Origin: Acidihalobacter aeolianus
Lineage (GTDB): Bacteria > Pseudomonadota > Gammaproteobacteria > DSM-5130 > Acidihalobacteraceae
Length of the DNA stretch: 64,000 bases
Direction: 5' to 3'
Assembly: GCF_001753165.1 (NCBI RefSeq)
Contig: NZ_CP017448.1
Location: forward strand, 3,289,183 to 3,353,182
Below are positions 55,534 through 64,000 of this stretch, piece by piece. Every line of letters begins with the position of its first letter. Position 1 is the first letter of the stretch. A program made the position numbers and the translations under genes. The notes below the pieces were generated by a model. The model searched no databases, was not told the DNA's origin, and saw nothing but the letters and a program-made list of their open reading frames with translations.

Positions 55534-55548
55534 TGCAGTAAATGCATC
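55524..55548. promoter_or_regulatory. Probable operator of the XRE cassette
   Basis: GATGCAT and ATGCATC (7-bp perfect arms) flank an 11-bp centre that itself contains a further ATGCA. The 25-bp site covers the -35 box, fitting autorepression by the HTH protein encoded just downstream. Confidence 0.55.
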
Positions 55549-55722
55549 TTATTAGAGGGATAGGGGATTAAGAGGTAGAAGAATGTGCAAGTTGCGTCGA
55601 AGAATGAGATTGACAGGTAAAAGTGCCGATCAACCTATATGGCAACTTTTTATATCAAGGGTTGGATAAATCATCGGCTGAATTGCTTGTGATAAGCAGT
55701 CATTAACTGAACGGGAGGGTTT

Positions 55723-55806
55723 ATGGCAGATGTGGGTCGAACTGAGACGCTGAACTTATTTGTTACTTCTACCTGGACCGCCTGTCTTACTCATTTTTTA
55801 CCCTAG
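55723..55806 (+). CDS. Possible 27-residue small protein
   Basis: ATG with a strong GGGAGG 5-6 bp upstream, encoding MADVGRTETLNLFVTSTWTA plus seven residues, then TAG. It lies in the otherwise gene-free 55.48-55.91 kb gap. Nothing else supports translation; it may be chance. Confidence 0.25.
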   Translation: MADVGRTETLNLFVTSTWTACLTHFLP

Positions 55807-55891
55807 TTGTTCAGTACAACAACTAGTACACAGTAATAATCCGGAGTTCACAGAACTAATTCGAAGTTCACACAATTAATACCCAGCCACA
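55803..55891. mobile_element. Candidate Tn7-type transposon end at attTn7 downstream of glmS
   Basis: Reading away from glmS (minus strand), the sequence TGTGGCTGGGTATTAATTG begins at 55891, 20 bp after the glmS stop. Internally there are two 20-bp units with a period of exactly 20 (55861-55880 and 55841-55860, 16 of 20 identical, core GTGAACT), then a 9-bp inverted repeat CTAGTTGTT/AACAACTAG (55803-55826). Tn7-type elements insert just downstream of glmS and end in TGTGG with tandem TnsB sites, so position and form agree. GCAAC at 55892-55896 would be the target duplication. No tns gene and no clear opposite end lie in the window. Confidence 0.5.
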
Positions 55892-55911
55892 GCAACCTAA
55901 AACTATTAGCT

Positions 55912-57747
55912 CTATTCCACGGTCACAGATTTGGCGAGGTTCCTGGGTTGGTCTACGTCCGTTCCCTTGAACACGGCTGTGTGATACGCGAGTAACTGAA
56001 GCGGGACCGTCATCAGTACCGGCGTCAGTGCACCAGCTCCTGATGGTACTCCGATAACATTCATACCGGGCCCATCGTCCAGCGAGACCCCAGCTTCAGC
56101 AAATACGAATAGCTCACCTCCTCGCGCGCGGACCTCTTCCAGATTTGATTTCAATTTTTCCAGCATCACGTTGTTCGGCGCCACTACGATCACTGGCATA
56201 TCTGCATCAACCAAGGCGAGAGGCCCATGTTTCAGCTCACCCGCGGGGTAGGCCTCGGCGTGGATATACGAAATCTCCTTCAGCTTGAGCGCGCCTTCCA
56301 TCGCGACTGGGTAGAACGCACCACGCCCCAAAAACAGTGCATGGCCTCGCTCCACGAAACGCTCAGACAAACGCATGATGACAGGATCAAGTTTAAGCGC
56401 AGCCTCGATCAGACTAGGCAGATGTAGTAACTGTTGGCGAAAGGATTGTAGTTTCTCCGAGTTCACACCGCGGTATTGTGCCAGCAGCAAGACAACCTGC
56501 ATGAGCGCAACGAGCTGGGTGGTAAATGCCTTGGTCGAGGCCACACCGATTTCCGGACCCGCGTGCGTCAATAGTACGAGTTCCGACTCACGTACCAGCG
56601 AGCTTTCCGGGACGTTACAGATCGACAGCCTTGCCAGGTAGTTTTCATCACGAGAGGCATGCACAGCAGCCAGCGTGTCGGCGGTTTCCCCGGACTGCGA
56701 TAACGTCAGGAACAGTGTATTCGGCAGCACGGCATGCTTGCGATAGCGGTATTCGCTCGCAACCTCGACCAGACAAGGAATTCCGACGATTCCCTCAAGC
56801 CAGTAACGTGCAATCAGGCCGGCATGAAAACTTGTACCGCAAGCAACGATTTGTACCGCACTCACCCTGGGAAGTATGTCTTCCGCTCGGGCGCCCAATA
56901 TACCGGGAGCAATGGGACGTTCGGAATGTACTCGCCCCTCAAGAGTTTCGCTGATAGCGTAGGGTTGCTCGAAAATCTCCTTTTGCATGAAATGCCGATA
57001 TTGGCCACGGTCGGTTGCCCCGGCGGACAACCCAGAGGTATGAATTTCACGCTCGACGCGGCGGCCATCGCGAGCATAAATGTCGATCCCATCGCGCCTG
57101 ACATCGACCACTTCGCCGTTTTCCAAAAACGTGAAACGCTGCGTCACCGGCAGCAATGCCTGAACGTCTGATGCAACAAAATGTTCGCCGATACCGAAAC
57201 CGACTACCAACGGGGGGCCATTACGGCAGGCCACGACACGTTCCGGATCAGCGAGGCTGATCACTGCCAGAGCGTACGCACCTTCCAGTTCGGCGACCGT
57301 CCGCTGTACCGCTGCCAGCAGATCCGCGCCACTGTCGAGATGAAACGCGATACGGTGTGCAGCTACTTCGGTATCAGTCTCCGACACGAACGGATAGCCC
57401 AGCTGGATAAGTTCCTCGCGCAGAACTGCGTGATTTTCGATGATGCCGTTATGGACAATGGCCACTCTATCGTTGGACACGTGCGGATGCGCGTTATGTT
57501 CGGTCGGCGCGCCATGCGTAGCCCAACGGGTATGCGCTATGCCCACCTTTCCGGCCAGTGGTTCATCCACGAGCGCCTGCGCCAACCCGGCCACCTTGCC
57601 GACACGGCGACGACGCTCGATTTTCTGTGATGCATCCAGTACCGCCATCCCTGCCGAGTCATACCCGCGATATTCCAGCCGGCGCAGACCCTCCAGCAGA
57701 ATCTCTTGGATATTCCGTTCGGCTACGCCGCCGACAATACCGCACAT
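55912..57747 (-). CDS. glmS: Glucosamine-6-phosphate synthase (isomerising)
   Basis: 611 residues, the usual length. The N-terminal glutaminase begins MCGIVGGVAERN with the catalytic Cys2. Two SIS domains follow: LSQSGETADTLAA and STKAFTTQ in the first, and the C-terminal LKHGPLALVDADMP. It ends with the conserved DQPRNLAKSVTVE, which is also the protein-coding part of the Tn7 target attTn7. It makes glucosamine-6-phosphate from fructose-6-phosphate and glutamine for cell wall and LPS. It lies 4 bp after glmU in the atp-glm transcript. Confidence 0.97.
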   Translation of the reverse strand: MCGIVGGVAERNIQEILLEGLRRLEYRGYDSAGMAVLDASQKIERRRRVGKVAGLAQALVDEPLAGKVGIAHTRWATHGAPTEHNAHPHVSNDRVAIVHNGIIENHAVLREELIQLGYPFVSETDTEVAAHRIAFHLDSGADLLAAVQRTVAELEGAYALAVISLADPERVVACRNGPPLVVGFGIGEHFVASDVQALLPVTQRFTFLENGEVVDVRRDGIDIYARDGRRVEREIHTSGLSAGATDRGQYRHFMQKEIFEQPYAISETLEGRVHSERPIAPGILGARAEDILPRVSAVQIVACGTSFHAGLIARYWLEGIVGIPCLVEVASEYRYRKHAVLPNTLFLTLSQSGETADTLAAVHASRDENYLARLSICNVPESSLVRESELVLLTHAGPEIGVASTKAFTTQLVALMQVVLLLAQYRGVNSEKLQSFRQQLLHLPSLIEAALKLDPVIMRLSERFVERGHALFLGRGAFYPVAMEGALKLKEISYIHAEAYPAGELKHGPLALVDADMPVIVVAPNNVMLEKLKSNLEEVRARGGELFVFAEAGVSLDDGPGMNVIGVPSGAGALTPVLMTVPLQLLAYHTAVFKGTDVDQPRNLAKSVTVE

Positions 57748-57751
57748 AGCT

Positions 57752-59128
57752 TCAGTCCTCTTTTTTACGCGGTCTCTGCCAGTTATCGAGCGTTGTCTGG
57801 CGACTCCGGGCTATCGTAAGTTTGCCGCCGGGTGCATCGTGCGTAATCACAGAGCCGGCACCGATCGTTGCATCTGGGCCAACTTTAACAGGCGCCACCA
57901 GCACCGTATTCGAGCCGATCGAAGCACCATCACCGATGATGGTGCGGTGCTTGTTGGCGCCATCGTAATTGGCCATGATCGTGCCAGCCCCGACATTCAC
58001 TTTTGTACCTACCTCCGCATCCCCAACATAGCTCAGATGATTGACCTTGGAGCCTTCACCGACGGCGGCATTCTTGATCTCCACATAGTTACCAACATGC
58101 GCGTGTGCCCCCAGACAAGCGCCTGGCCGGAGTCGCGCGAATGGGCCCACCCGACAGCCGTGACCTACCGCTGCATGTTCAATAACACAGTGACTCAATA
58201 TCTCTGTATCGTCGCCCACTGTCGTGTCACTGATTACCGTATGCGGACCAATGCTCACCCGATCACCCAGCTTTACCGTACCCTCCAATACCACACCAAT
58301 ATCGATGGACACATCCTTGCCCACGGATATCTTGCCGCGAATTTCGATGTGGTCAGGGTCCCGCAGCGTCACGCCGCAGCGCATCAGTTCAGATGCCCTC
58401 CGGTTTCGTAGCGCTTTCTCTGCTGCTGCCAGTTGGGCCCGATCATTGATCCCGATAGTTTCTTGCGGATCGTGACAGCGGTGTACCCCGATGGGTACGC
58501 CTTGCGATGCAGCCAGACCGACACAATCCGTCAGGTAAAACTCACCCTGTGCATTATTGCGATCGATACGACCCAGCCAATCCAGCCATTGTGCACGAGT
58601 CGCCACCATGATTCCGGTGTTGACTTCATTAATATGCTTCTGGCTCTCGTTTGCGTCTCGCTCCTCCACAATCCCGATCACTTGTCCGTCATCATTACGG
58701 AGAATACGTCCGTAACCAGATGGATCAGCCACACTTACAGTGAGCAAGCCCATGCCAGTAGCGGGTCTGGCTGCTAACAATTCTTTGAGCGTTTCAGGTC
58801 GGATCAGCGGGACATCGCCGTAAAGGACGATAATTAGAGAATCGTCATCAAGGTACGGTAGCGCACAAGATAACGCGTGGCCCGTTCCGAGCTGAGGCGC
58901 CTGGATTGCCGTACGGATTTCAGTAGCTAGCGTGGCACGGACTTGGTCGGATCCATGCCCCACGACGACGAGTGGCCTGGAGGTCGCAACTTGGCCTGCG
59001 ACCTCCAGAACATGCGCGAGTAAGGATTTTTCAGCCAGCGGCTGCAGCACCTTTGGCAGATCGGAATGCATCCGTGTACCACGGCCTGCAGCAAGTATCA
59101 CGGGTACCACGGGAGCCTGCGACGACAT
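57752..59128 (-). CDS. glmU: Bifunctional GlcNAc-1-phosphate uridylyltransferase / GlcN-1-P acetyltransferase
   Basis: 458 residues, full length. The uridylyltransferase domain starts with ILAAGRGTRMHSDLPKVLQP and holds QLGTGHALSCALPYL and LYGDVPLI. The left-handed beta-helix acetyltransferase domain (from about residue 250) has NYVEIKNAAVGEGSKVNHLS (catalytic His region is YVGDAEVG onward) and GAGTIMANYDGANKHRT. It makes UDP-GlcNAc. It is 48 bp after atpC, in the order atpC-glmU-glmS known from acidithiobacilli and other gammaproteobacteria. Confidence 0.96.
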   Translation of the reverse strand: MSSQAPVVPVILAAGRGTRMHSDLPKVLQPLAEKSLLAHVLEVAGQVATSRPLVVVGHGSDQVRATLATEIRTAIQAPQLGTGHALSCALPYLDDDSLIIVLYGDVPLIRPETLKELLAARPATGMGLLTVSVADPSGYGRILRNDDGQVIGIVEERDANESQKHINEVNTGIMVATRAQWLDWLGRIDRNNAQGEFYLTDCVGLAASQGVPIGVHRCHDPQETIGINDRAQLAAAEKALRNRRASELMRCGVTLRDPDHIEIRGKISVGKDVSIDIGVVLEGTVKLGDRVSIGPHTVISDTTVGDDTEILSHCVIEHAAVGHGCRVGPFARLRPGACLGAHAHVGNYVEIKNAAVGEGSKVNHLSYVGDAEVGTKVNVGAGTIMANYDGANKHRTIIGDGASIGSNTVLVAPVKVGPDATIGAGSVITHDAPGGKLTIARSRQTTLDNWQRPRKKED

Positions 59129-59176
59129 GGCTTAGGGATCCCATTGGGTCAGGTCCGCCCGCGGCGGAGGTTCAGA

Positions 59177-59605
59177 TCAGCCTTGACGGCCCTGCTTCAG
59201 GTTACGAATCATCCTTAGACGAGCCTCAGCCTCAGCCAGTTCGGCTTGCGCGCGGGCAAAATCAATATCCGCCTTGCGGTTAGCCATGGCCTCTTCGGCT
59301 CGTTCCTTGGCGGCCTGTGCCTCTGCCTCATCCAGGTCCTTGGCACGCACAGCACTGTCAGCCAGTACCGTGACAACGTGTGGCTGAACTTCGAGTATGC
59401 CGCCAGATACGAAAAAATGCAGCGTATCGTTGCTATCCTCCGTTTTTACCCGCACCTCGCCCGGTTTGAGCACGGATAGCAAGGGGGTGTGGCGCGGCAT
59501 GATGCCGACCTCGCCCAGTGCGGCGGGTGCAAACAACTCCTCCGCCGTGCCGGAAAAGATCGACTCTTCAGCGCTGACGATATTGACGTGCATGGTCATT
59601 GCCAT
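59177..59605 (-). CDS. atpC: ATP synthase F1 epsilon subunit
   Basis: 142 residues, the usual length. An N-terminal beta sandwich (MHVNIVSAEESIFSGTAEEL and GEVGIMPRHTPLLSVLKPGE) is followed by the C-terminal helical hairpin (DLDEAEAQAAKERAEEAMAN and AQAELAEAEARLRMI) that can inhibit ATP hydrolysis. It is 21 bp after atpD. Confidence 0.95.
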   Translation of the reverse strand: MAMTMHVNIVSAEESIFSGTAEELFAPAALGEVGIMPRHTPLLSVLKPGEVRVKTEDSNDTLHFFVSGGILEVQPHVVTVLADSAVRAKDLDEAEAQAAKERAEEAMANRKADIDFARAQAELAEAEARLRMIRNLKQGRQG

Positions 59606-59626
59606 GTTGGACCCCGCTCCGGCAGC

Positions 59627-61033
<1,407 letters not shown>

Positions 61034-61055
61034 TTAAAGCCGCTGCTGCGTCCGT

Positions 61056-61916
61056 TTACACGGCCGCCGCGCCGCCGACAATTTCCGAAATCTCTTGGGT
61101 GATCGCGGCCTGGCGGGCCTTGTTGTACGCCAGCTGCAATTCGTTGATCAGCGAGCCTGCGTTATCCGATGCGCTCTTCATGGCAACCATGCGGGAAGCC
61201 ATTTCACAAGCGACGTTCTCGACCGCACCCTGGTACACCAGCGATTCGACATAGCGCTTGAGCAGTTCTTCGAGGACGTACTTGGCCTCGGGCTCATAGA
61301 TATAGTCCCAGTGATGCGCCAGTCGCTCATCCTGCACCGGCTCAACCGGTAGCAGTTGGGTCAGCTTGGGCTTTTGAGTCATCGTATTGACGAACTCATT
61401 CTCGACCAGGAACAAGCGGTCGATCTGACCCTCTTCATACGCCTTGAGCATGACACCGACGGTCCCGATCAGGTCGCCGATCCTCGGCTTGTCGCCTAAG
61501 TGCGTCGTCTGCGCCAGAATGTTCCCGCCGAAGCGCTTGAAGAAGCTGGCGCTCTTGGCACCAATCAGGCACAGATCGATCTCGACATTCTGGTTGCGCC
61601 ATTCACGCATCGAGGTCAGCGCCCGCTTGAACAGGTTGATGTTGAGTCCGCCGCACAGTCCTCGATCTGTAGAGATCAGGATGAAACCTACGCGCTTCAC
61701 ATCACGAGTCTGCATGTAGGCATGGCGGTATTCAGGATGTGCCATGGAAAGGTGGCCGATAACCTCATGGATCTTCTCCGCGTAGGGTCGGCTGGATTCC
61801 ATGCGCTCCTGAGCCTTGCGCATCTTGCTCGCGGCCACCATTTCCATGGCCTTGGTGATCTTCTGAGTATTCTTGATACTCTTGATCTTCGAGCGGATTT
61901 CTTTAGCGGCTGCCAT
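61056..61916 (-). CDS. atpG: ATP synthase F1 gamma subunit
   Basis: 286 residues, the usual length. The N-terminal helix ([20 protein letters not shown] and [15 protein letters not shown]) and the C-terminal helix ([20 protein letters not shown] and [20 protein letters not shown]) form the rotor shaft; [11 protein letters not shown] is the conserved core strand. It lies 6 bp after atpA. Confidence 0.96.
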   Translation of the reverse strand: MAAAKEIRSKIKSIKNTQKITKAMEMVAASKMRKAQERMESSRPYAEKIHEVIGHLSMAHPEYRHAYMQTRDVKRVGFILISTDRGLCGGLNINLFKRALTSMREWRNQNVEIDLCLIGAKSASFFKRFGGNILAQTTHLGDKPRIGDLIGTVGVMLKAYEEGQIDRLFLVENEFVNTMTQKPKLTQLLPVEPVQDERLAHHWDYIYEPEAKYVLEELLKRYVESLVYQGAVENVACEMASRMVAMKSASDNAGSLINELQLAYNKARQAAITQEISEIVGGAAAV

Positions 61917-61922
61917 CGTGGG

Positions 61923-63464
61923 TTACCAGACGTTGTTGGCCTTGAAGTGTTCCAGAGCTTGTTTCATCCCGGCGGCGATTTCATCGTTGTAATCGCCTTT
62001 TTCATTGATCCGGGCGACCAGCTCGACCTGTGCGGACTTGAGATAGCTGTGCAGAGCCGCTTCGAAATCGACCACCTTGTTGACCTCGACGTCATCCAGG
62101 AAGCCTTCATTGGCTGCGAACAGCGAGAAACCCATTTCTGCGATAGAGAGCGGCTGATACTGCTTCTGCTTCATCAGCTCGGTAACCCGGCGGCCACGCT
62201 CAAGCTGCTTGCGTGTGAAATCGTCGAGGTCAGAGGCGAATTGCGAGAATGCCGCCAGTTCACGGTACTGAGCCAAAGCCAGACGGATACCGCCGCCCAG
62301 CTTCTTGATGATCTTGGTTTGGGCGGCACCGCCTACTCGGGACACTGACAGACCCGCGTTGATGGCTGGGCGGATACCTGAGTTGAACAGGTCCGTTTCC
62401 AGGAAGATCTGTCCGTCCGTGATCGAGATGACGTTCGTCGGCACGAACGCCGACACGTCACCGGCCTGCGTCTCGATGATCGGCAACGCGGTCAATGAAC
62501 CGGTTTTGCCGCTTACCTTGCCACCGGTGAATTTCTCGACGTAGTCGGCATTGACGCGGGAAGCACGCTCGAGCAGACGCGAATGCAGATAGAAAACGTC
62601 ACCCGGGTACGCTTCACGGCCCGGCGGACGACGCAGCAGCAACGAAACCTGACGATACGCCCAAGCCTGCTTGGTCAAGTCGTCATAGACGATCAGCGCA
62701 TCTTCGCCACGGTCGCGGAAGTACTCACCCATGGCGCAACCTGCGTAAGGGGCGATGTATTGCATTGCTGCGGAATCCGCAGCCGCCGCAGCCACGATGA
62801 TGGTGTGCTCCAGCGCACCGTGCTCCTCGAGCTTACGCACCACGTTGGCGATTGATGACGATTTCTGCCCAACCGCAACGTAGATACACTTAACCCCGGT
62901 ACCTTTTTGATTGATGATGGCATCGACAGCCACCGCGGTCTTGCCGGTCTGGCGGTCGCCAATAATCAGCTCACGCTGGCCGCGCCCGATCGGCACCATG
63001 GAGTCGATCGCCTTGATGCCGGTCTGTACGGGCTGGTCGACGGACTGGCGGTCGATCACGCCCGGTGCAATCTTTTCAATTGGCGATGTGCCATCGTTCG
63101 CGATCGGACCCTTCCCGTCGAGGGGGTTGCCCAGCGAGTCGACCACGCGGCCGAGCAGCCCCGGACCCACCGGCACCTCGAGGATACGCCCTGTGCACTT
63201 GGCCGAGTCGCCTTCACTGATGTGCTTGTAGTCGCCGAGGATCACCGCGCCGACCGAATCGCGCTCCAGGTTGAGCGCTAGGCCGTAGGTATCCCCAGGG
63301 AACTCGATCATTTCACCGGCCATCACGTCGGACAGGCCATGGATGCGCACGATACCGTCGGACAGGCTCACGACCGTGCCCTCGGTCCGAGCTTCCGCCA
63401 CGGCCTGGAAATCCTTGATGCGCTGCTTGATAAGATCGCTGATTTCAGTCGGATTGAGTTGCAT
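61923..63464 (-). CDS. atpA: ATP synthase F1 alpha subunit
   Basis: 513 residues, the usual length. It has the non-catalytic nucleotide site P-loop [15 protein letters not shown] near residue 170, [20 protein letters not shown] and the arginine-finger region [17 protein letters not shown]. It starts [20 protein letters not shown]. It lies 14 bp after atpH. Confidence 0.97.
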   Translation of the reverse strand: MQLNPTEISDLIKQRIKDFQAVAEARTEGTVVSLSDGIVRIHGLSDVMAGEMIEFPGDTYGLALNLERDSVGAVILGDYKHISEGDSAKCTGRILEVPVGPGLLGRVVDSLGNPLDGKGPIANDGTSPIEKIAPGVIDRQSVDQPVQTGIKAIDSMVPIGRGQRELIIGDRQTGKTAVAVDAIINQKGTGVKCIYVAVGQKSSSIANVVRKLEEHGALEHTIIVAAAAADSAAMQYIAPYAGCAMGEYFRDRGEDALIVYDDLTKQAWAYRQVSLLLRRPPGREAYPGDVFYLHSRLLERASRVNADYVEKFTGGKVSGKTGSLTALPIIETQAGDVSAFVPTNVISITDGQIFLETDLFNSGIRPAINAGLSVSRVGGAAQTKIIKKLGGGIRLALAQYRELAAFSQFASDLDDFTRKQLERGRRVTELMKQKQYQPLSIAEMGFSLFAANEGFLDDVEVNKVVDFEAALHSYLKSAQVELVARINEKGDYNDEIAAGMKQALEHFKANNVW

Positions 63465-63478
63465 CTCTTAAATTCCTC

Positions 63479-64000
63479 TTAGCGGCTCATGGCCCGGGCC
63501 ATCTGCCCAAGGCGTCCTTTGAGTGAGCCATCGATGACCAGATCACCTGCGCGCACGACCACGCCGCCCAGCAGCTCGGGGTCTTCCCGAGTTTGCAGAT
63601 TCACATTCTTGCCCAGCCGACGCTTGAGCGCTTCGACCAACTGCTTGCGTTGTGCCTCATCAAGCGGATACGCACTGACGGCTTCGGCTTCAACCGTACC
63701 GGCCGCTGCATCGGCCATGGCCTCAAAATGCGCTGCAATCTCCGGAGCCACGTCCAGCCGGCGGTTTTCCGCCAGCACACGCACCAGATTCGACGCCTCC
63801 GTATCGAAGGCATCACCGCCTGCGTCGATCAGAATCTGCGCCTGTACCATTGGCGGGAGTCGCGGATCGCCGATTACCGCCTGCACATCAGGCATAACCG
63901 ACAACGCGGCCAGCGTTTCGACAGCACTTTTCCAGCGCTCTATGGCATTCTCTGCCTGGGCCAGCTCGAAGGCCGCTCTGGCGTAAGGCCTAGCCAGGGT
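63479..64000 (-). CDS. atpH: ATP synthase F1 delta subunit (partial at window edge)
   Basis: The frame is open to the right edge. The last codons in the window read TLARPYARAAFELAQAENAI, the conserved N-terminal helix of the delta subunit (OSCP), so only a few N-terminal residues are missing. The C-terminal domain has LVEALKRRLGKNVNLQTRED and ELLGGVVVRAGDLVIDGSLK. A start at 63904 inside the frame would be too short. The subunit joins the F1 head to the peripheral stalk. Confidence 0.95.
   Translation of the reverse strand, partial: TLARPYARAAFELAQAENAIERWKSAVETLAALSVMPDVQAVIGDPRLPPMVQAQILIDAGGDAFDTEASNLVRVLAENRRLDVAPEIAAHFEAMADAAAGTVEAEAVSAYPLDEAQRKQLVEALKRRLGKNVNLQTREDPELLGGVVVRAGDLVIDGSLKGRLGQMARAMSR

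Overview
The window reads as a piece of chromosome from an autotrophic, probably acid- or metal-exposed, sulfur-oxidising gammaproteobacterium or acidithiobacillium; an Acidihalobacter- or Acidithiobacillus-like organism fits best. This is inference. It rests on a canonical type I sulfide:quinone oxidoreductase with partner genes, the gene order atpHAGDC-glmU-glmS, PilD-type minor pilin genes and a high-GC core. Two textures alternate. The core (about 1-28 kb, 39-46 kb and 56-64 kb) is GC-rich and tightly packed. The accessory stretches (about 28-38 kb and 46-56 kb) are richer in A+T and hold insertion sequences, broken genes and genes of unknown function.

From 1 to 8.1 kb, on the minus strand, lie an acyl-CoA synthetase, a YciA-type thioesterase, a FadL-type outer membrane channel, an AcuI/YhdH reductase, a STAS protein and a nitrate/sulfonate/bicarbonate-type ABC importer with two fused permease domains; its ATPase runs off the left edge. 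From 8.2 to 12.6 kb come a ParA-like ATPase, a TlpA-like thioredoxin, a HEAT/LRV repeat protein, nadA, a coiled-coil protein of unknown function and a small conserved-looking ORF. From 12.6 to 18.1 kb on the plus strand lie a marR-emrA-emrB efflux operon with an operator over its -10 box, and then usp, a degenerate tyrosine-phosphatase-like gene, fkpB and ispH.

From 18.2 to 25.4 kb is a complete minor pilin and adhesin operon (fimT-pilV-pilW-pilX-pilY1-pilE), mostly with overlapping start and stop codons. From 25.6 to 29.8 kb are single genes: DUF302, truncated haemoglobin, fructosamine kinase family, SDR, and two exported proteins of unknown function, one made of 11-residue LEA-like repeats. 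From 29.9 to 36.1 kb is a sulfide locus: a Crp/Fnr regulator, DUF2892, a duplicated-domain protein coupled to an SQR-like flavoprotein, the canonical sqr and a membrane-tailed protein. IS remnants bound it on one side and a frameshifted XRE gene on the other.

Two identical IS66-family elements (36147-37850 and 51132-52835) lie in opposite orientation and enclose 13.3 kb. Inside are a frameshifted DUF1207 gene, a dihydrolipoamide-dehydrogenase-like flavoprotein, a CDF metal exporter and an RND efflux operon. The TolC gene of that operon is split by an IS5-superfamily element whose removal restores the frame exactly. Two decayed IS5-type transposase genes follow.

From 52.8 to 55.9 kb, directly downstream of glmS, lies an AT-rich island. 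It has a three-gene overlapping cassette (a long XRE-type protein, a WHxHILDT protein with a Cys-rich tail, and a small HicA-like protein) and, 20 bp beyond the glmS stop, a sequence that looks like a Tn7-type transposon end. This is the strongest candidate for something undescribed. The window closes with glmS, glmU and the atp operon up to a partial atpH.
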